From assembly GCA_041744755.1 (NCBI GenBank), contig JBGTKC010000275.1, positions 1 through 29,991 on the forward strand: DNA of 29,991 nt. The letters are read 5' to 3'. The stretch comes from CALDTK01 sp041744755. GTDB taxonomy: Bacteria; Bacteroidota; Bacteroidia; Chitinophagales; Saprospiraceae. The notes beneath the pieces are model-generated. The model ran no database searches. It saw nothing but the letters and a program-made list of their open reading frames with translations, and was not told where the DNA came from. This document shows, piece after piece, positions 7,760-15,233 of the stretch; the stretch's first letter is position 1; every line of letters starts with the position of its first letter. The position numbers and the translations under genes were made by a program.

Positions 7760-7821
7760 GTCGGGAAGTGAGTGTGCGAGCCAAGCTAGGTCAAATCGAG
7801 CGCTTAAGCTTTACCGAGGGG

Positions 7822-7835
7822 GCGTTCGCCAAAAC
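7822..7835 (+). repeat. Dispersed 14-mer, one-mismatch intergenic copy
   Basis: GCGTTCGCCAAAAC, differing from the consensus at one base, lies in the divergent gap between the dehalogenase-like gene and the acetyltransferase gene. It is flanked by G and C as in the extended consensus. Confidence 0.6.
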
Positions 7836-7937
7836 CTGATCCACCTCAGGACTGCGATATAAAATTGCTACTGTCAAATCTATCCTCCTGCTCACCCCTC
7901 CCAGCCCGCTTCGTAAACGACAAAAGTCCCTTCCAGC

Positions 7938-8452
7938 ATGACCCGCCAGCATACCGTCACCGATGCCCACGTCCGCCTCCGCCCCTCACCGAGGCCGACC
8001 GCCCGGCCCTCCGCTGCGCCGCCGCCGACCCCCTCATCTGGGCGCAGCACATCGACCCCGAGCGCCACGGACCGACGTTCGACCGCTTTTTCGACGAGAA
8101 CCTCGCGAGCGGCGGCGCTCTCGTCATCGAGGATATAGCGAGCGGCGAAGTCATCGGACACACCCGCTTCGAATTCATGCCGGACGTGGATGACGCCATT
8201 GAGGTTGGCTGGACCTTCCTCACGCGGGCGCACTGGGGTACGGGCACCAACAAACGCGTGAAGGCCCTCGTGGTCGACTACGCCCGTGCCCAAGGGCGGC
8301 GCGTCGTCCTGCACATCGCCGCCGATAACACACGCTCACGGGCGGCCGCCGAGCGCGTAGGCGGACGTCTGCTGGGAGCTGCCGAGCACGCGGCGTGGCA
8401 CAGCGCCAAACCGAATTATACAACCTACCTCCTGCCGGAGCGGATTGCTTAA
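7938..8452 (+). pseudogene. GNAT N-acetyltransferase with a one-base frameshift near its start
   Basis: From ATG 7938 the frame encodes MTRQHTVTDAHVRLRP. The family-typical continuation LTEADRPALRCAAADPLIWA is found in the -1 frame from 7985, running to TAA 8450-8452. The break falls in the CCCC run at 7982-7985; one extra C would restore a normal GNAT of about 172 residues. The body shows ALVIEDIASGEVIGHTRFEF, then the YjdM/RimJ-like IEVGWTFLTRAHWGTGTNKR acetyl-CoA loop and VVLHIAADNTRSRAAAERVG. It would acetylate an unknown amine or protein N-terminus. The alternative long frame from 7865 has a proline/arginine-rich N-terminus that does not look like real coding. The lesion may be a true mutation or a base-calling error. 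Confidence 0.8.
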
Positions 8453-8521
8453 GGCGCGCGCTGAGCACGGGCAGGGCGACCGGGGCGGAACTATCTTACG
8501 CACGCCAAACGTTCCCCGCTC

Positions 8522-8815
8522 ATGATTACCCTCGGTCTCGTCAAACCTGAATACGTGCTCGCGCTGCTCGAGCCCTTGCGGGAGCGCTTTCGGGAGAAGT
8601 ATGGGTTGAGTCCGGCGTGGGGGTGCTGGGTGGAGGTGGATGAATCAGGCATTCCCGAGATCATCGTCCGGATCGAGGACGACGACCAGATCCTGGCCGA
8701 CGATATCAGGATCGTTAAGGATGCCGTGATGGAGTATCTCGATTGCGTACCGCAGACGCAGGAGTACTTGACTCACGTACAATTCCAGCTCCCGGACGGA
8801 TACGAAGCCGAATAG
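8522..8815 (+). CDS. Small hypothetical protein coupled to a HEPN-like gene
   Basis: A 97-residue acidic protein from ATG 8522, family not recognised. Pattern: a helix (VLALLEPLRERFREKYG), two strands (CWVEVDESG then PEIIVRIEDDDQ), a helix (IRIVKDAVMEYLDCVP) and a final strand (HVQFQLPDG). Its TAG is followed two bases later by the ATG of the HEPN-like gene, so the two are almost certainly co-transcribed and translationally coupled. Small-protein-plus-HEPN pairs often form toxin-antitoxin or nucleotidyltransferase-HEPN systems. However, this protein lacks the GSxxxG/DxD signature of MNT nucleotidyltransferases, so its role as a partner is inference only. Confidence 0.7.
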   Translation: MITLGLVKPEYVLALLEPLRERFREKYGLSPAWGCWVEVDESGIPEIIVRIEDDDQILADDIRIVKDAVMEYLDCVPQTQEYLTHVQFQLPDGYEAE

Positions 8816-8817
8816 CG

Positions 8818-9327
8818 ATGGCTGTAGTTCGACCGAGAGATTTGCTGTCGCAGGCTTTGAGGCTCACTGAATTAAGCGAGCGCAGGCCACGGCAGGCTGA
8901 TCTACGGCGTTCGGTGGCGACGTCGTAGTATGCAATCTTTCACGGCCTCACCGAGGAGAGCGCCAGGCTACTTATCTCGGGCGCTGCCCGAGCGGAAATG
9001 CGTGTTTACGTACGTCGGGGGTTCGGGCATTCACAGATGAGAGACGTGTGTTATTCATTATACAAAGGAAGCCTCCCGAGACGTCTTCCAATAGCAGCAC
9101 ACGAGGTGAGTCCGGAGCTTCGTAAGATCTGTGCGGCGTTTGTTGAACTCCAGAAGGAGCGACACCTCGCCGACTACGATCACACCAGGACTTACTCTAA
9201 GCAGGAGGCGAAGGACTTTCACCAACTCGCCACACGTACACTCGATCTGCTAGACGCACTCGACAGCAGAGCGCCCGGTAACTACGCCTTCCTCGTAGCG
9301 CTGTTTACCAACCCCTTGATCCGTTAG
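8818..9327 (+). pseudogene. HEPN-like domain protein interrupted by an amber codon
   Basis: One continuous frame of 170 codons contains a single internal stop, TAG 8926-8928. Before it: RPRDLLSQALRLTELSERRP, then RQADLRRSVATS. Directly after it: YAIFHGLTEESARLL. Together these match the HEPN-type helix pattern in which R-[AS]-V-x-x-x-Y-Y-A-[LI]-F-H is highly conserved, so the TAG replaces the first Tyr (TAC/TAT to TAG, one base). The C-terminal half has AFVELQKERHLADYDH, an R-x6-H arrangement like HEPN ribonuclease motifs. Translation from ATG 8998 could make a 109-residue C-terminal piece. Either a pseudogene, or a gene silenced by nonsense mutation, as is common for toxic proteins. Confidence 0.65.
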
Positions 9328-9336
9328 CCGGCTTCC

Positions 9337-11739
9337 TTAAAACGCATACCGATACCCCACCCGCACCACCTGCGACTCGGCGTAGTCATCGGCCGTATAC
9401 CGAAAGCCATTCCCAAACACCTCGCGCCGCGTCACGAGGGTATTGAAGAGATCGGTCGCATTGGCGGAAAGCTGGCCCTTCCCACCCTGGATCGGCCACG
9501 TCACCCCGGCGTTGACCGAGTAGCGCGCACCCATCTTCCCCTGCGGAATCAAATCCGGCGCCTGGTAAAGCATCGTGACCTGCGCGTCGAGACCGCTGTC
9601 GAAGTGTAGCTCGTGGTTGAGCTTGACGTTGCCGGAGAGCAGGGATTGCGTCGGCGAGGAGAAGGACTGCGCGCGCGGGTACTTGCTCACGCCATTGAAA
9701 GCTGAGATTTCGTTGCGGTAGACGCTCGCGTTGGCGTTGAGGCGGTAGAGGCTCGAGAACTCGTGCTCCACCACCACCTCACCGCCGAAGGCCGTGGAGT
9801 TGCCAGCGTTTTGGAAAGTGGCGTAGATGAGTCGGCTCTCCGGCAGACTCGTGGCGATGCGCGTGATGGTAGCCTCGGTGAGACGACCGAAGGCGGCGGC
9901 GTAAAGGCTACCGGCGTCCCAGATGTGCTTGTAGCCCAGCTCTCCGCTAGTCGTGAATTGAGGCCGCAGCTCCGGGTTGCCGACCTTGATGATCTCGGCG
10001 TCGTCGTACTTCGGGAAGATCCGGATGTCGACCTCGTTGGGGCGGTCCACGCGGCGGTTGGCGAAGAAGGCCACGCGGTTTCGGTCGTCGAGCTTGTAGC
10101 TCAACCGGGCGTTCGGGAAGGGCTGTGCGTAGTTGTAACCGTTGCTGCGGTAGACGGGGTGGTTCTAGTTGACGGTGTACTTGAGCTGGACGTACTCCGC
10201 GCGCAGACCTAATTCTGCCTCCCACTTAGAGGTCTCGTAGACGTAGGTGGCGTACGCGGCCGGGATCCACTCGGCGTAGGTGGCGGCGCCGCCGGCCGTG
10301 GAGTCGAGCACGGAGTTGCGCCCCGGCTGGAAGTCCATGTTGGTCGGGATCACGCGGCGGCGGAGCTTGACGCCGGTCTCCAGACGCCCGGCCTTGAGCG
10401 GACGCACGTAGTCGGTCGTGAAGTCCAACACCTGCTCATCGCTGAGCAGTTTGAAAGCGTCGGTGCCGGTACTGCTCTCCAGCGTGTTGTCGTAGAAGTA
10501 GCGCTCGTCCTCGCGGTGGAAGGTGTAGTTGAGCCCGACGCCGAGCGTGTGCCCGGGGTCGGCGAAGGCGTGCGCGAACTTGGCCGTCGCCATCGCGGTG
10601 GTCTTGAGCTCGTCCTCGAGGAACTGCCAGAGCCTCAATCGTTCGCTCAGATTCGCATTGAAAAAGGGCTGATCGCCGCGGTCGATAATCTTTTCGCTGC
10701 CGAAGAGGCCAGAAAAAGTGAGCGTGTTGTTTTGCGAAAGCGTATAATCGATGCCTGCAGAGACCGTCGTGAAGTGGGTATTGCGGTTGCGTTTCAATTG
10801 CTGAACTACCGTTTCGCCATTATCGTATATGCGCGTGGCGAACTCGTTTTTATTGAGCGTCTCGGTATACAAGTAATCGCCCTGAAAATACAAGTTGTAT
10901 TTATCCGTCCGGTAGTTGAGTGAGGCCGTCGGGTTGAGTTTTGGCGTAAGCCGGTACTGTGGGCGGATGCCGGGCAGATTGGCCTCGCGCTCCCAGAGGC
11001 TCCCCAGTCCACCCGTCATCCCGACCTTGCCATTTAAGCCGGCCCGGCGCTCTTTGCGCGTGATGATGTTGATGATGCCGGCGTTTCCTTGCGCGTCGTA
11101 CCTCGCGCCGGGGTTGTTGATCACCTCGATGCGCTCGATGGCCGACGCCGGGAGGTTGTCGAGCCCGGTGGCCTTCCCGAAACCCGTGAGTGCGGTCTGC
11201 TTGCCGTCGATCAGGACGACGACCTTGTCCGATCCCCGTAGCGCCACGCTGCCGTTGTCGATCGTCACGCCCGGCAGGTTCTGCATCGCCTGCAGGACGG
11301 AGCCGCCGGTCTGCGCGATGTTGTCGTCGACGGCGTAGCTCTTGCGGTCCATCGCCGACGAGACCTCGGAGGCCTGGCCCGTCACCTCCACTTGCGCGAG
11401 CTGCTGCGCGTCCTCCGACAGGGGCGTCGTGCCGAGGGCGAGGTTGGGGCTCAGGGTCCCGACGTAGACCTGTTTGAAGACCGGTCGGTAGCCCAGGAAG
11501 GAGAACTCCAAAAGGTAGTCCCGGCCGCCCGGAACCTCGAGGGTGTAGCGGCCATCATCCCCGCTCACGGTACCGATCAGGAAGCTCGAGTCGGGCAGCG
11601 TACGCACCACGGCATTCGCGTACGCGAGCGGCGTGGCGCCGTCGGATTCGGTGAGGAGGCCGGAGAGGGAGACGGGGGTTTGGGCTTTCGCCAAAACCGT
11701 CAACGCCGCGGCAAAGGTGAGCAGGACTGCTGTGCGCAT
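9337..11739 (-). pseudogene. TonB-dependent outer-membrane receptor split by an amber codon
   Basis: The gene reads from ATG 11739 to TAA 9337-9339 (801 codons) with one internal stop, TAG at 10165-10167 (codon 525). Order: signal peptide MRTAVLLTFAAALTVLAKAQ, carboxypeptidase-regulatory-like domain (about 24-110), TonB plug with SVLQAMQNLPGVTIDNGSVA and VIDGKQTAL, and AIERIEVINNPGARYDAQGN followed by AGIINIITRK. A PF14905-type outer-membrane barrel follows. The barrel continues in the same frame after the stop with NHPVYRSNGYNYAQPFPN and NRRVDRPNEVDIRIFPKYDD, ending in VVRVGYRYAF, so only the stop codon breaks it. A truncated 524-residue product would lack the last third of the barrel. Starts upstream of 11739 lack a sensible signal peptide. 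Confidence 0.85.
11684..11697 (+). repeat. Dispersed 14-mer, exact copy 5
   Basis: Falls inside the signal-peptide region of the TonB receptor gene, antisense to it, where it encodes VLAKA directly before the likely cleavage site. Confidence 0.9.
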
Positions 11740-12270
11740 GAGGGGTAAACCGTGAAGACTTGGAAGGTGCTGCGAATGTGATCCTAATTGCCCACGGGAT
11801 GCTAAACGTAAGTATCGACTAAACCCGTCGCTGGGGCAACCGGCTACCTGAACCTTCATCGCACACGCTAAACGCGTAGGGGTTGCTACGGGTCGCACCT
11901 TTGGGAAGGCAATCGGTACAAGCAGCGACATAGACGATTACTGAAGGGAAACTGTCAAAGGCCAGTTTTGGCGCACGCTTAATTCGGATATTTACTGGAG
12001 TTGCGGTAGGGACGAACGGGGGTCATTTACCCCGACAGATTCGTACGGGCGGCGTGTCGAGTCTGGAGAGGGGCTAGCCACGACTTAAGATTGTGGCGAT
12101 CTACTGTAGTGTGGCTCCAAATATGATGTCAATCGAACGAAGGCGAGACCAGTCAATCCATTGTAGCATGGATCTCGAAGGGGCAACACGTCCTCCCGCC
12201 TCGCCTGCGTCCCGCGAGCTAGGCACCTGACTCCGGTGTAGTCTTTACCTGACTTTATCCTTATTAGTTG
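11740..12270. other. Intergenic region between the TonB receptor and the metallophosphoesterase remnant
   Basis: About 530 bases with no convincing gene. It should hold the TonB receptor promoter, but no clear Bacteroidota -7 TAnnTTTG box was found. A two-mismatch copy of the dispersed 14-mer lies at 11965-11978. The part nearest 12270 may be eroded 5' sequence of the metallophosphoesterase, but in-frame stops (for example TAG 12265) and lack of recognisable motifs prevent a firm statement. Confidence 0.5.
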
Positions 12271-12744
12271 ACGGCGCCCTTCAAAGTGGCGGTCTTGCAC
12301 CACCCGCGGTAGTCTACTAGCCGCCACGGAGACACCAAGCGGATGCGCCCGGACTTCGACGACTTCGGCATCCGGCTCGTGGCGACCGGGCACGACCACG
12401 ACTACCAGAGCTTTAAGGTCGAGGGCTTCACCTACGTCGTCAATGGCGTCGGTGGGGCGGAGCGGCACCAGGATTGCGGTGGATCGAACTCCAAGTCCGG
12501 CGCGAGCAAATTCTGCCAGGGTACCGAGTTCGGTGCCGTGTTCCTCACCGCGACCGATGACTACATGACGGTCGAGTTTCGAAGTGTCGCGAAGGGATAT
12601 CCGATGCGGGATACGTATACGATCGAAAGGTTGTCGACCAACCAACCAACCAATCGACCAACCGACCAATCAACCAATCAACCAATCAACCCGCCACCCG
12701 CCTGTCACTCCGCCGCTCGCGACCACGGCACCCGCCGCACGTAG
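12271..12744 (+). pseudogene. Metallophosphoesterase (calcineurin-like) C-terminal remnant
   Basis: In one frame the sequence reads TAPFKVAVLHHPR, stop (TAG 12310-12312), STSRHGDTKRMRPDFDDFGI, then RLVATGHDHDYQSFKVEG and YVVNGVGG. This is the second half of a calcineurin-like phosphoesterase: HHPxYS, HG, then the metal-binding GHDH and the NGxGG turn. The stop replaces the expected Tyr of HHPxYS. The N-terminal metal motifs (DxH, GD, GNHD) are absent upstream, so the gene is both truncated and nonsense-mutated. The natural end is near 12630 (DTYTIERL); the remaining codons translate the tandem repeat that follows. Confidence 0.75.
12637..12690. repeat. Tandem CCAA/CCAATCAA repeat tract
   Basis: ACCAACCAACCAACCAAT is followed by CGACCAACCGACC and three CAATCAAC units. 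On the minus strand it reads TTGATTGG repeats starting about 15 bases after the TGA stop of the PAP2 gene, so it sits where other genes here carry TTGAAGG-type arrays. Too short-period and spacerless to be CRISPR. Confidence 0.8.
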
Positions 12745-13397
12745 GCGAGGCACCAGCCGATGAGCAAGACGAAGCCGATCAGGTAGCCGGCGATCACGTC
12801 CGTCATCCAGTGCGCCCCGAGGTACATCCGCGAGAAGGACACCAGGACGATGAGAGCGCTCAGCACGAGGCGCACGGCCCACTTCAACGCAGGTGGCCTG
12901 AGGGGATACTTGAACGAGAGGAAGAGGATGAAGCCGAAGAACAGAGTGTAGAAGATGACGTGCCCGCTCGGGAAGCTCTCGTAGCTCGCCGCGTACATCG
13001 TGCGTACGAGATCAGCGCTCGGCCGCGGCCGACCGAAGGCCGCCTTGAGTAAAAGGATCAGGGGCGCCGAAAGGAGCGTGGCCACCGTCGCGATGGCGGC
13101 CTCCCGGAGGCGCGCGAAGTAGAGCGCCAGCCCGGCGATCGCCACGGTGATCAGGGTTTCGACGCCGTTGCCGAACCAGCTCACCGCCCACATCAGCGCA
13201 TCGATCGGCGCGAGCTGGTGCTCCTGCACCTCGGTGCTCGCCGCGAGGTCCCAGCGAGACAGCGGGACAAACTGCACGAACGTGGCCAGGGCCGCCGTCG
13301 CCGCCAGCAGCAGCGCCACGAGGTACACGTAAAAGCGCTGATCTGTTTTGATCCAGTGGACGAGATGCCGCGCGTGCGAGAAAAGCCAGGCCTGCAT
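12705..13397 (-). CDS. PAP2 superfamily membrane phosphatase
   Basis: A 230-residue protein from ATG 13397 with about five or six membrane segments. All three PAP2 catalytic motifs are present: KAAFGRPRP (residues 118-126), SFPSGH (141-146) and SRMYLGAHWMTD (189-200), giving the catalytic His pair H146 and H196. Such enzymes dephosphorylate lipid phosphates such as undecaprenyl pyrophosphate or phosphatidate/PGP at the membrane. An alternative ATG at 13460 would add 21 hydrophilic residues. The open frame continues further upstream to 13790, but that part is low-complexity Arg/Thr/Cys-rich and does not look coding. Confidence 0.93.
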   Translation of the reverse strand: MQAWLFSHARHLVHWIKTDQRFYVYLVALLLAATAALATFVQFVPLSRWDLAASTEVQEHQLAPIDALMWAVSWFGNGVETLITVAIAGLALYFARLREAAIATVATLLSAPLILLLKAAFGRPRPSADLVRTMYAASYESFPSGHVIFYTLFFGFILFLSFKYPLRPPALKWAVRLVLSALIVLVSFSRMYLGAHWMTDVIAGYLIGFVLLIGWCLAYVRRVPWSRAAE

Positions 13398-13623
13398 GGG
13401 GTTATCGGTTTGGTGCGGGCGTAAGGTCGGCCGGTGCGGTCGCTGTTGCTCGAAGTTCATCGCTTGTCGAGTTTCGACGGTAGGCCGCGCCCCAGCATGT
13501 GCCGCCGCTTCCCTGCCCCCAGGGCCGTGTGGACGTATGCTGGTAGGTAGCGGTGCTCCTCGCGGGACTCGCGTTCGACGCCGACCAGGCCTCGTCCGAC
13601 ATCGACAGTTGCAACGCGTCGCG

Positions 13624-13782
13624 TCACTCCTGCCGCAGGTGCGCCTCGTACTCCGGGTAGGTGTCGAACTTGTGGCGCAGGCTGTGGAACACCCGATCTT
13701 TCGGCAGGTGGCCCGACAGCAGATCGTTGACGTAGCGCCTGGCGCGCGCGGTGCTCCGGTCGCTCTCGCAAGGGGTGTGCAT
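13624..13782 (-). pseudogene. Short remnant, possibly the N-terminus of an HD-domain phosphohydrolase
   Basis: A 52-codon frame from ATG 13782 to TGA 13624 contains ARRYVNDLLSGHLPKDRVFH followed by SLRHKFDTYPEYEAHLRQ. The YVNDLL-x-LP-x-x-x-x-[FY]HSLxH pattern resembles the start of small HD-domain phosphohydrolases, where YHSxxHT provides the first metal His. No HD dyad follows in this frame, and the two other minus frames downstream (13457-13620) are only suggestive. It is most likely a truncated or frameshifted gene; a tiny independent protein is possible. Confidence 0.35.
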
Positions 13783-13822
13783 AGATTCAACGTTGGCGTA
13801 TCTGTCTTACATCCGGTAGTAG

Positions 13823-13836
13823 GTTTTGGCGAAAGC
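13823..13836 (-). repeat. Dispersed 14-mer, exact copy 6 (intergenic)
   Basis: Lies 41 bases upstream of the small HD-like remnant, outside any supported gene, so conservation here cannot be due to protein sequence. A related copy CCTTTCGGCAAAAC lies nearby at 13912-13925. Confidence 0.9.
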
Positions 13837-14080
13837 TCAAAAAGTGCTGCGTCGACGGCCTAGGAGGTATAGCTCGCGTACAGGGCCTTCCCGGAGGTGA
13901 AGAGAGATACGCCTTTCGGCAAAACGAGGCAGGGGGCTGGTAGGCGGCTCATTAAAGCGTCGAGCGCCAAGGGGGGTGGATCACTATGCGCATGGTCTCT
14001 TCTGGATATTCAATCGGCGGGCTTGCGTGGGCTGGAGCGCCGTGTTACCTTAGCTCTTGGTACGGTGGGGCGGCCGTGGC

Positions 14081-14112
14081 CCGTGGTGGATATTTATGGA
14101 TATCAACCACGG
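14081..14112. repeat. Hairpin-forming inverted repeat upstream of orphan gene
   Basis: CCGTGGTGGATAT at 14081-14093 pairs with ATATCAACCACGG at 14100-14112 with one mismatch and a 6-base loop. It lies 39 bases before the ATG of the next gene. It could be a regulator-binding palindrome, a terminator-like hairpin, or part of a recombination site. Confidence 0.55.
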
Positions 14113-14150
14113 TGGTGGATAGCGGGTAGTTAGCGATAATAACAAAAGAC

Positions 14151-14726
14151 ATGCAAAGTCAACCAAAAGAAGCTCAAAATATGGCTCTACTCCAGCAAGA
14201 TGTAGATATGCTGGGCTTTACCCAAAGCGAAAGGCTGGAGTATGATAAGCACGTCGAATTCTATCATTCAAATCTTGTAAACGCTCTGTTATTATATACC
14301 TATGGCGAAAGTCAGCTGGACGACATGCACGATCTGTTAGGCAACCCGCTGCACGAACTATGGGAAGAATTGGATTATGCTTTCACACCGGGTTTACTAG
14401 AAACGATATTTAGGAATAACGTACTCCAGCACGAAATCAAATCTGAGTTGATAGAGTTCAAGATCAAAGTTAAAGCAATTCCAGATGAACTTTGGGAGTG
14501 GGATCAACTAGATAAGAATCCAATTTGGCAAAGTATCAGGAGTGAGGCAGATAGACTATTGAACATAATGAATGTGAACAGTCGGACATACGACACGAGT
14601 TACACTACAATTTACAATGGGTCTACTGGAAGAGTAATAGTCAAAGGATCGAACCAAGAAAAAGACAAACACCCGCTAACAAAGCCTACACGCCCACGCC
14701 GGCTAATCGCCAGGCGCGACGCGTAG
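14151..14726 (+). CDS. Orphan hypothetical protein, AT-rich, possible gene cassette
   Basis: A 191-residue protein from ATG 14151 (another Met at codon 11), family not recognised. Base composition and codon use are clearly more AT-rich than the flanking genes. The body is mostly helical and acidic (SERLEYDKHVEFYHSNLVNA, then GESQLDDMHDLLGNPLHELW) with no signal peptide or membrane segment, so it is probably cytoplasmic. The last 18 or so codons (PLTKPTRPRRLIARRDA) differ sharply in composition and are encoded by the inverted repeat at 14674-14740. Read-through into the recombination site is common in integron cassettes. No function can be assigned. Confidence 0.65.
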   Translation: MQSQPKEAQNMALLQQDVDMLGFTQSERLEYDKHVEFYHSNLVNALLLYTYGESQLDDMHDLLGNPLHELWEELDYAFTPGLLETIFRNNVLQHEIKSELIEFKIKVKAIPDELWEWDQLDKNPIWQSIRSEADRLLNIMNVNSRTYDTSYTTIYNGSTGRVIVKGSNQEKDKHPLTKPTRPRRLIARRDA

Positions 14727-14740
14727 GCTAACGTTGTGTC
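14674..14740 (+). repeat. attC-like imperfect inverted repeat
   Basis: About 67 bases bounded by CGCTAACAAAGCCTAC (14674-14689) and GTAGGCTAACGTTGTGTC (14723-14740). GCCTAC and GTAGGC pair as inner boxes, while CTAAC and CGTTGTG occupy the outer-box positions. The centre is GC-rich with internal partial symmetry. Size and layout resemble an integron attC site, but the outer box GTTGTGT does not fit the strict GTTRRRY consensus, and no integrase or second clear attC is present in the window. Confidence 0.4.
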
Positions 14741-14825
14741 TAATAAATTGAGGCCTAGCAACATCACTATCGAATGAAAGCTTGTCGCGCAGAAAAAGAT
14801 TTCATTATACTACTAGGTAAACAAT

Positions 14826-15233
14826 ATGATTGCAGAACTTAGCGGCCAACAACTCTTCACAATTGGCGTAGGTCACTATTTTGCTCTTCTATTGAGTTCA
14901 GTGTATGGCTGGTTACGGACTAGCTGGGCGTTAGTGGCTCATAGTATTAGAGCTCTTGTACTGCTATGCTTAGGATTATACAGTTACTCAAGTGCACTTC
15001 CCTGCAGAGGGAACGAGAACGGGGCCGGTTTTCTGTTCAGCCCGTCGGTATTTGTATTTATGTTTTTACTGATGAGATCAGGATGCCGGAAAGTTTACGT
15101 TGAAGAATCAGACATGGTTCCATGCATGGGGTACTCTAATCGAAGCAGGAGATTTCTGCACGGGGGCGATTTTCTCGTTTTCTTCATCCCGGCCGTAGGA
15201 AGCTCAATCTTGGGAATTCTTCTTTCAAACTAA
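14826..15233 (+). CDS. Orphan membrane protein, possible second cassette gene
   Basis: A 135-residue protein from ATG 14826, not recognised. Three or four hydrophobic stretches are visible: LFTIGVGHYFALLLSSVYGW, WALVAHSIRALVLLCLGLYS, FLFSPSVFVFMFLLMRSG and DFLVFFIPAVGSSILGILLS. This makes it an inner-membrane protein. It shares the AT-rich composition of the preceding orphan gene, from which it is separated by the attC-like repeat and about 85 bases. Its TAA is followed within about 60 bases by GC-rich sequence of a broken histidine-kinase gene on the other strand, suggesting an insertion boundary near 15235. Confidence 0.6.
   Translation: MIAELSGQQLFTIGVGHYFALLLSSVYGWLRTSWALVAHSIRALVLLCLGLYSYSSALPCRGNENGAGFLFSPSVFVFMFLLMRSGCRKVYVEESDMVPCMGYSNRSRRFLHGGDFLVFFIPAVGSSILGILLSN

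Larger units (their letters stand above)
13783..14150. other. Intergenic region before the AT-rich orphan genes
   Basis: No supported gene in about 370 bases. It contains the exact 14-mer copy at 13823, a variant at 13912, and an inverted repeat at 14081-14112 (13-base arms, one mismatch, 6-base loop; CCGTGGTGGATAT and its partner). Composition shifts to AT-rich from about 14120. A plus-strand frame at 13897-14133 looks non-coding. Confidence 0.5.

Noticed and set aside
7865..7984. Long N-terminus of the GNAT frame starting at 7865
   Set aside because: Its Pro/Arg-rich sequence is unlike GNAT proteins, and the correct N-terminus lies in another frame from 7938.
11740..11931. N-terminal extension of the TonB receptor frame
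   Set aside because: MRTAVLLTFAAALTVLAKAQ at 11739 is a proper signal peptide; an extra 64 residues before it would prevent export.
8926..12312. Reassignment of TAG to an amino acid in this organism
   Set aside because: TAG terminates several intact genes here (for example at 135-137, 5555-5557, 8813-8815 and 14724-14726), so global recoding is not supported; site-specific readthrough stays open.
12637..12690. Possible CRISPR or coding repeat in the CCAA tract
   Set aside because: The period is 4-8 bases with no spacers; it is the same kind of tract found after other stop codons.
13897..14133. 78-codon plus-strand frame
   Set aside because: It spans a motif copy, a hairpin and the composition boundary; there is no recognisable protein pattern.
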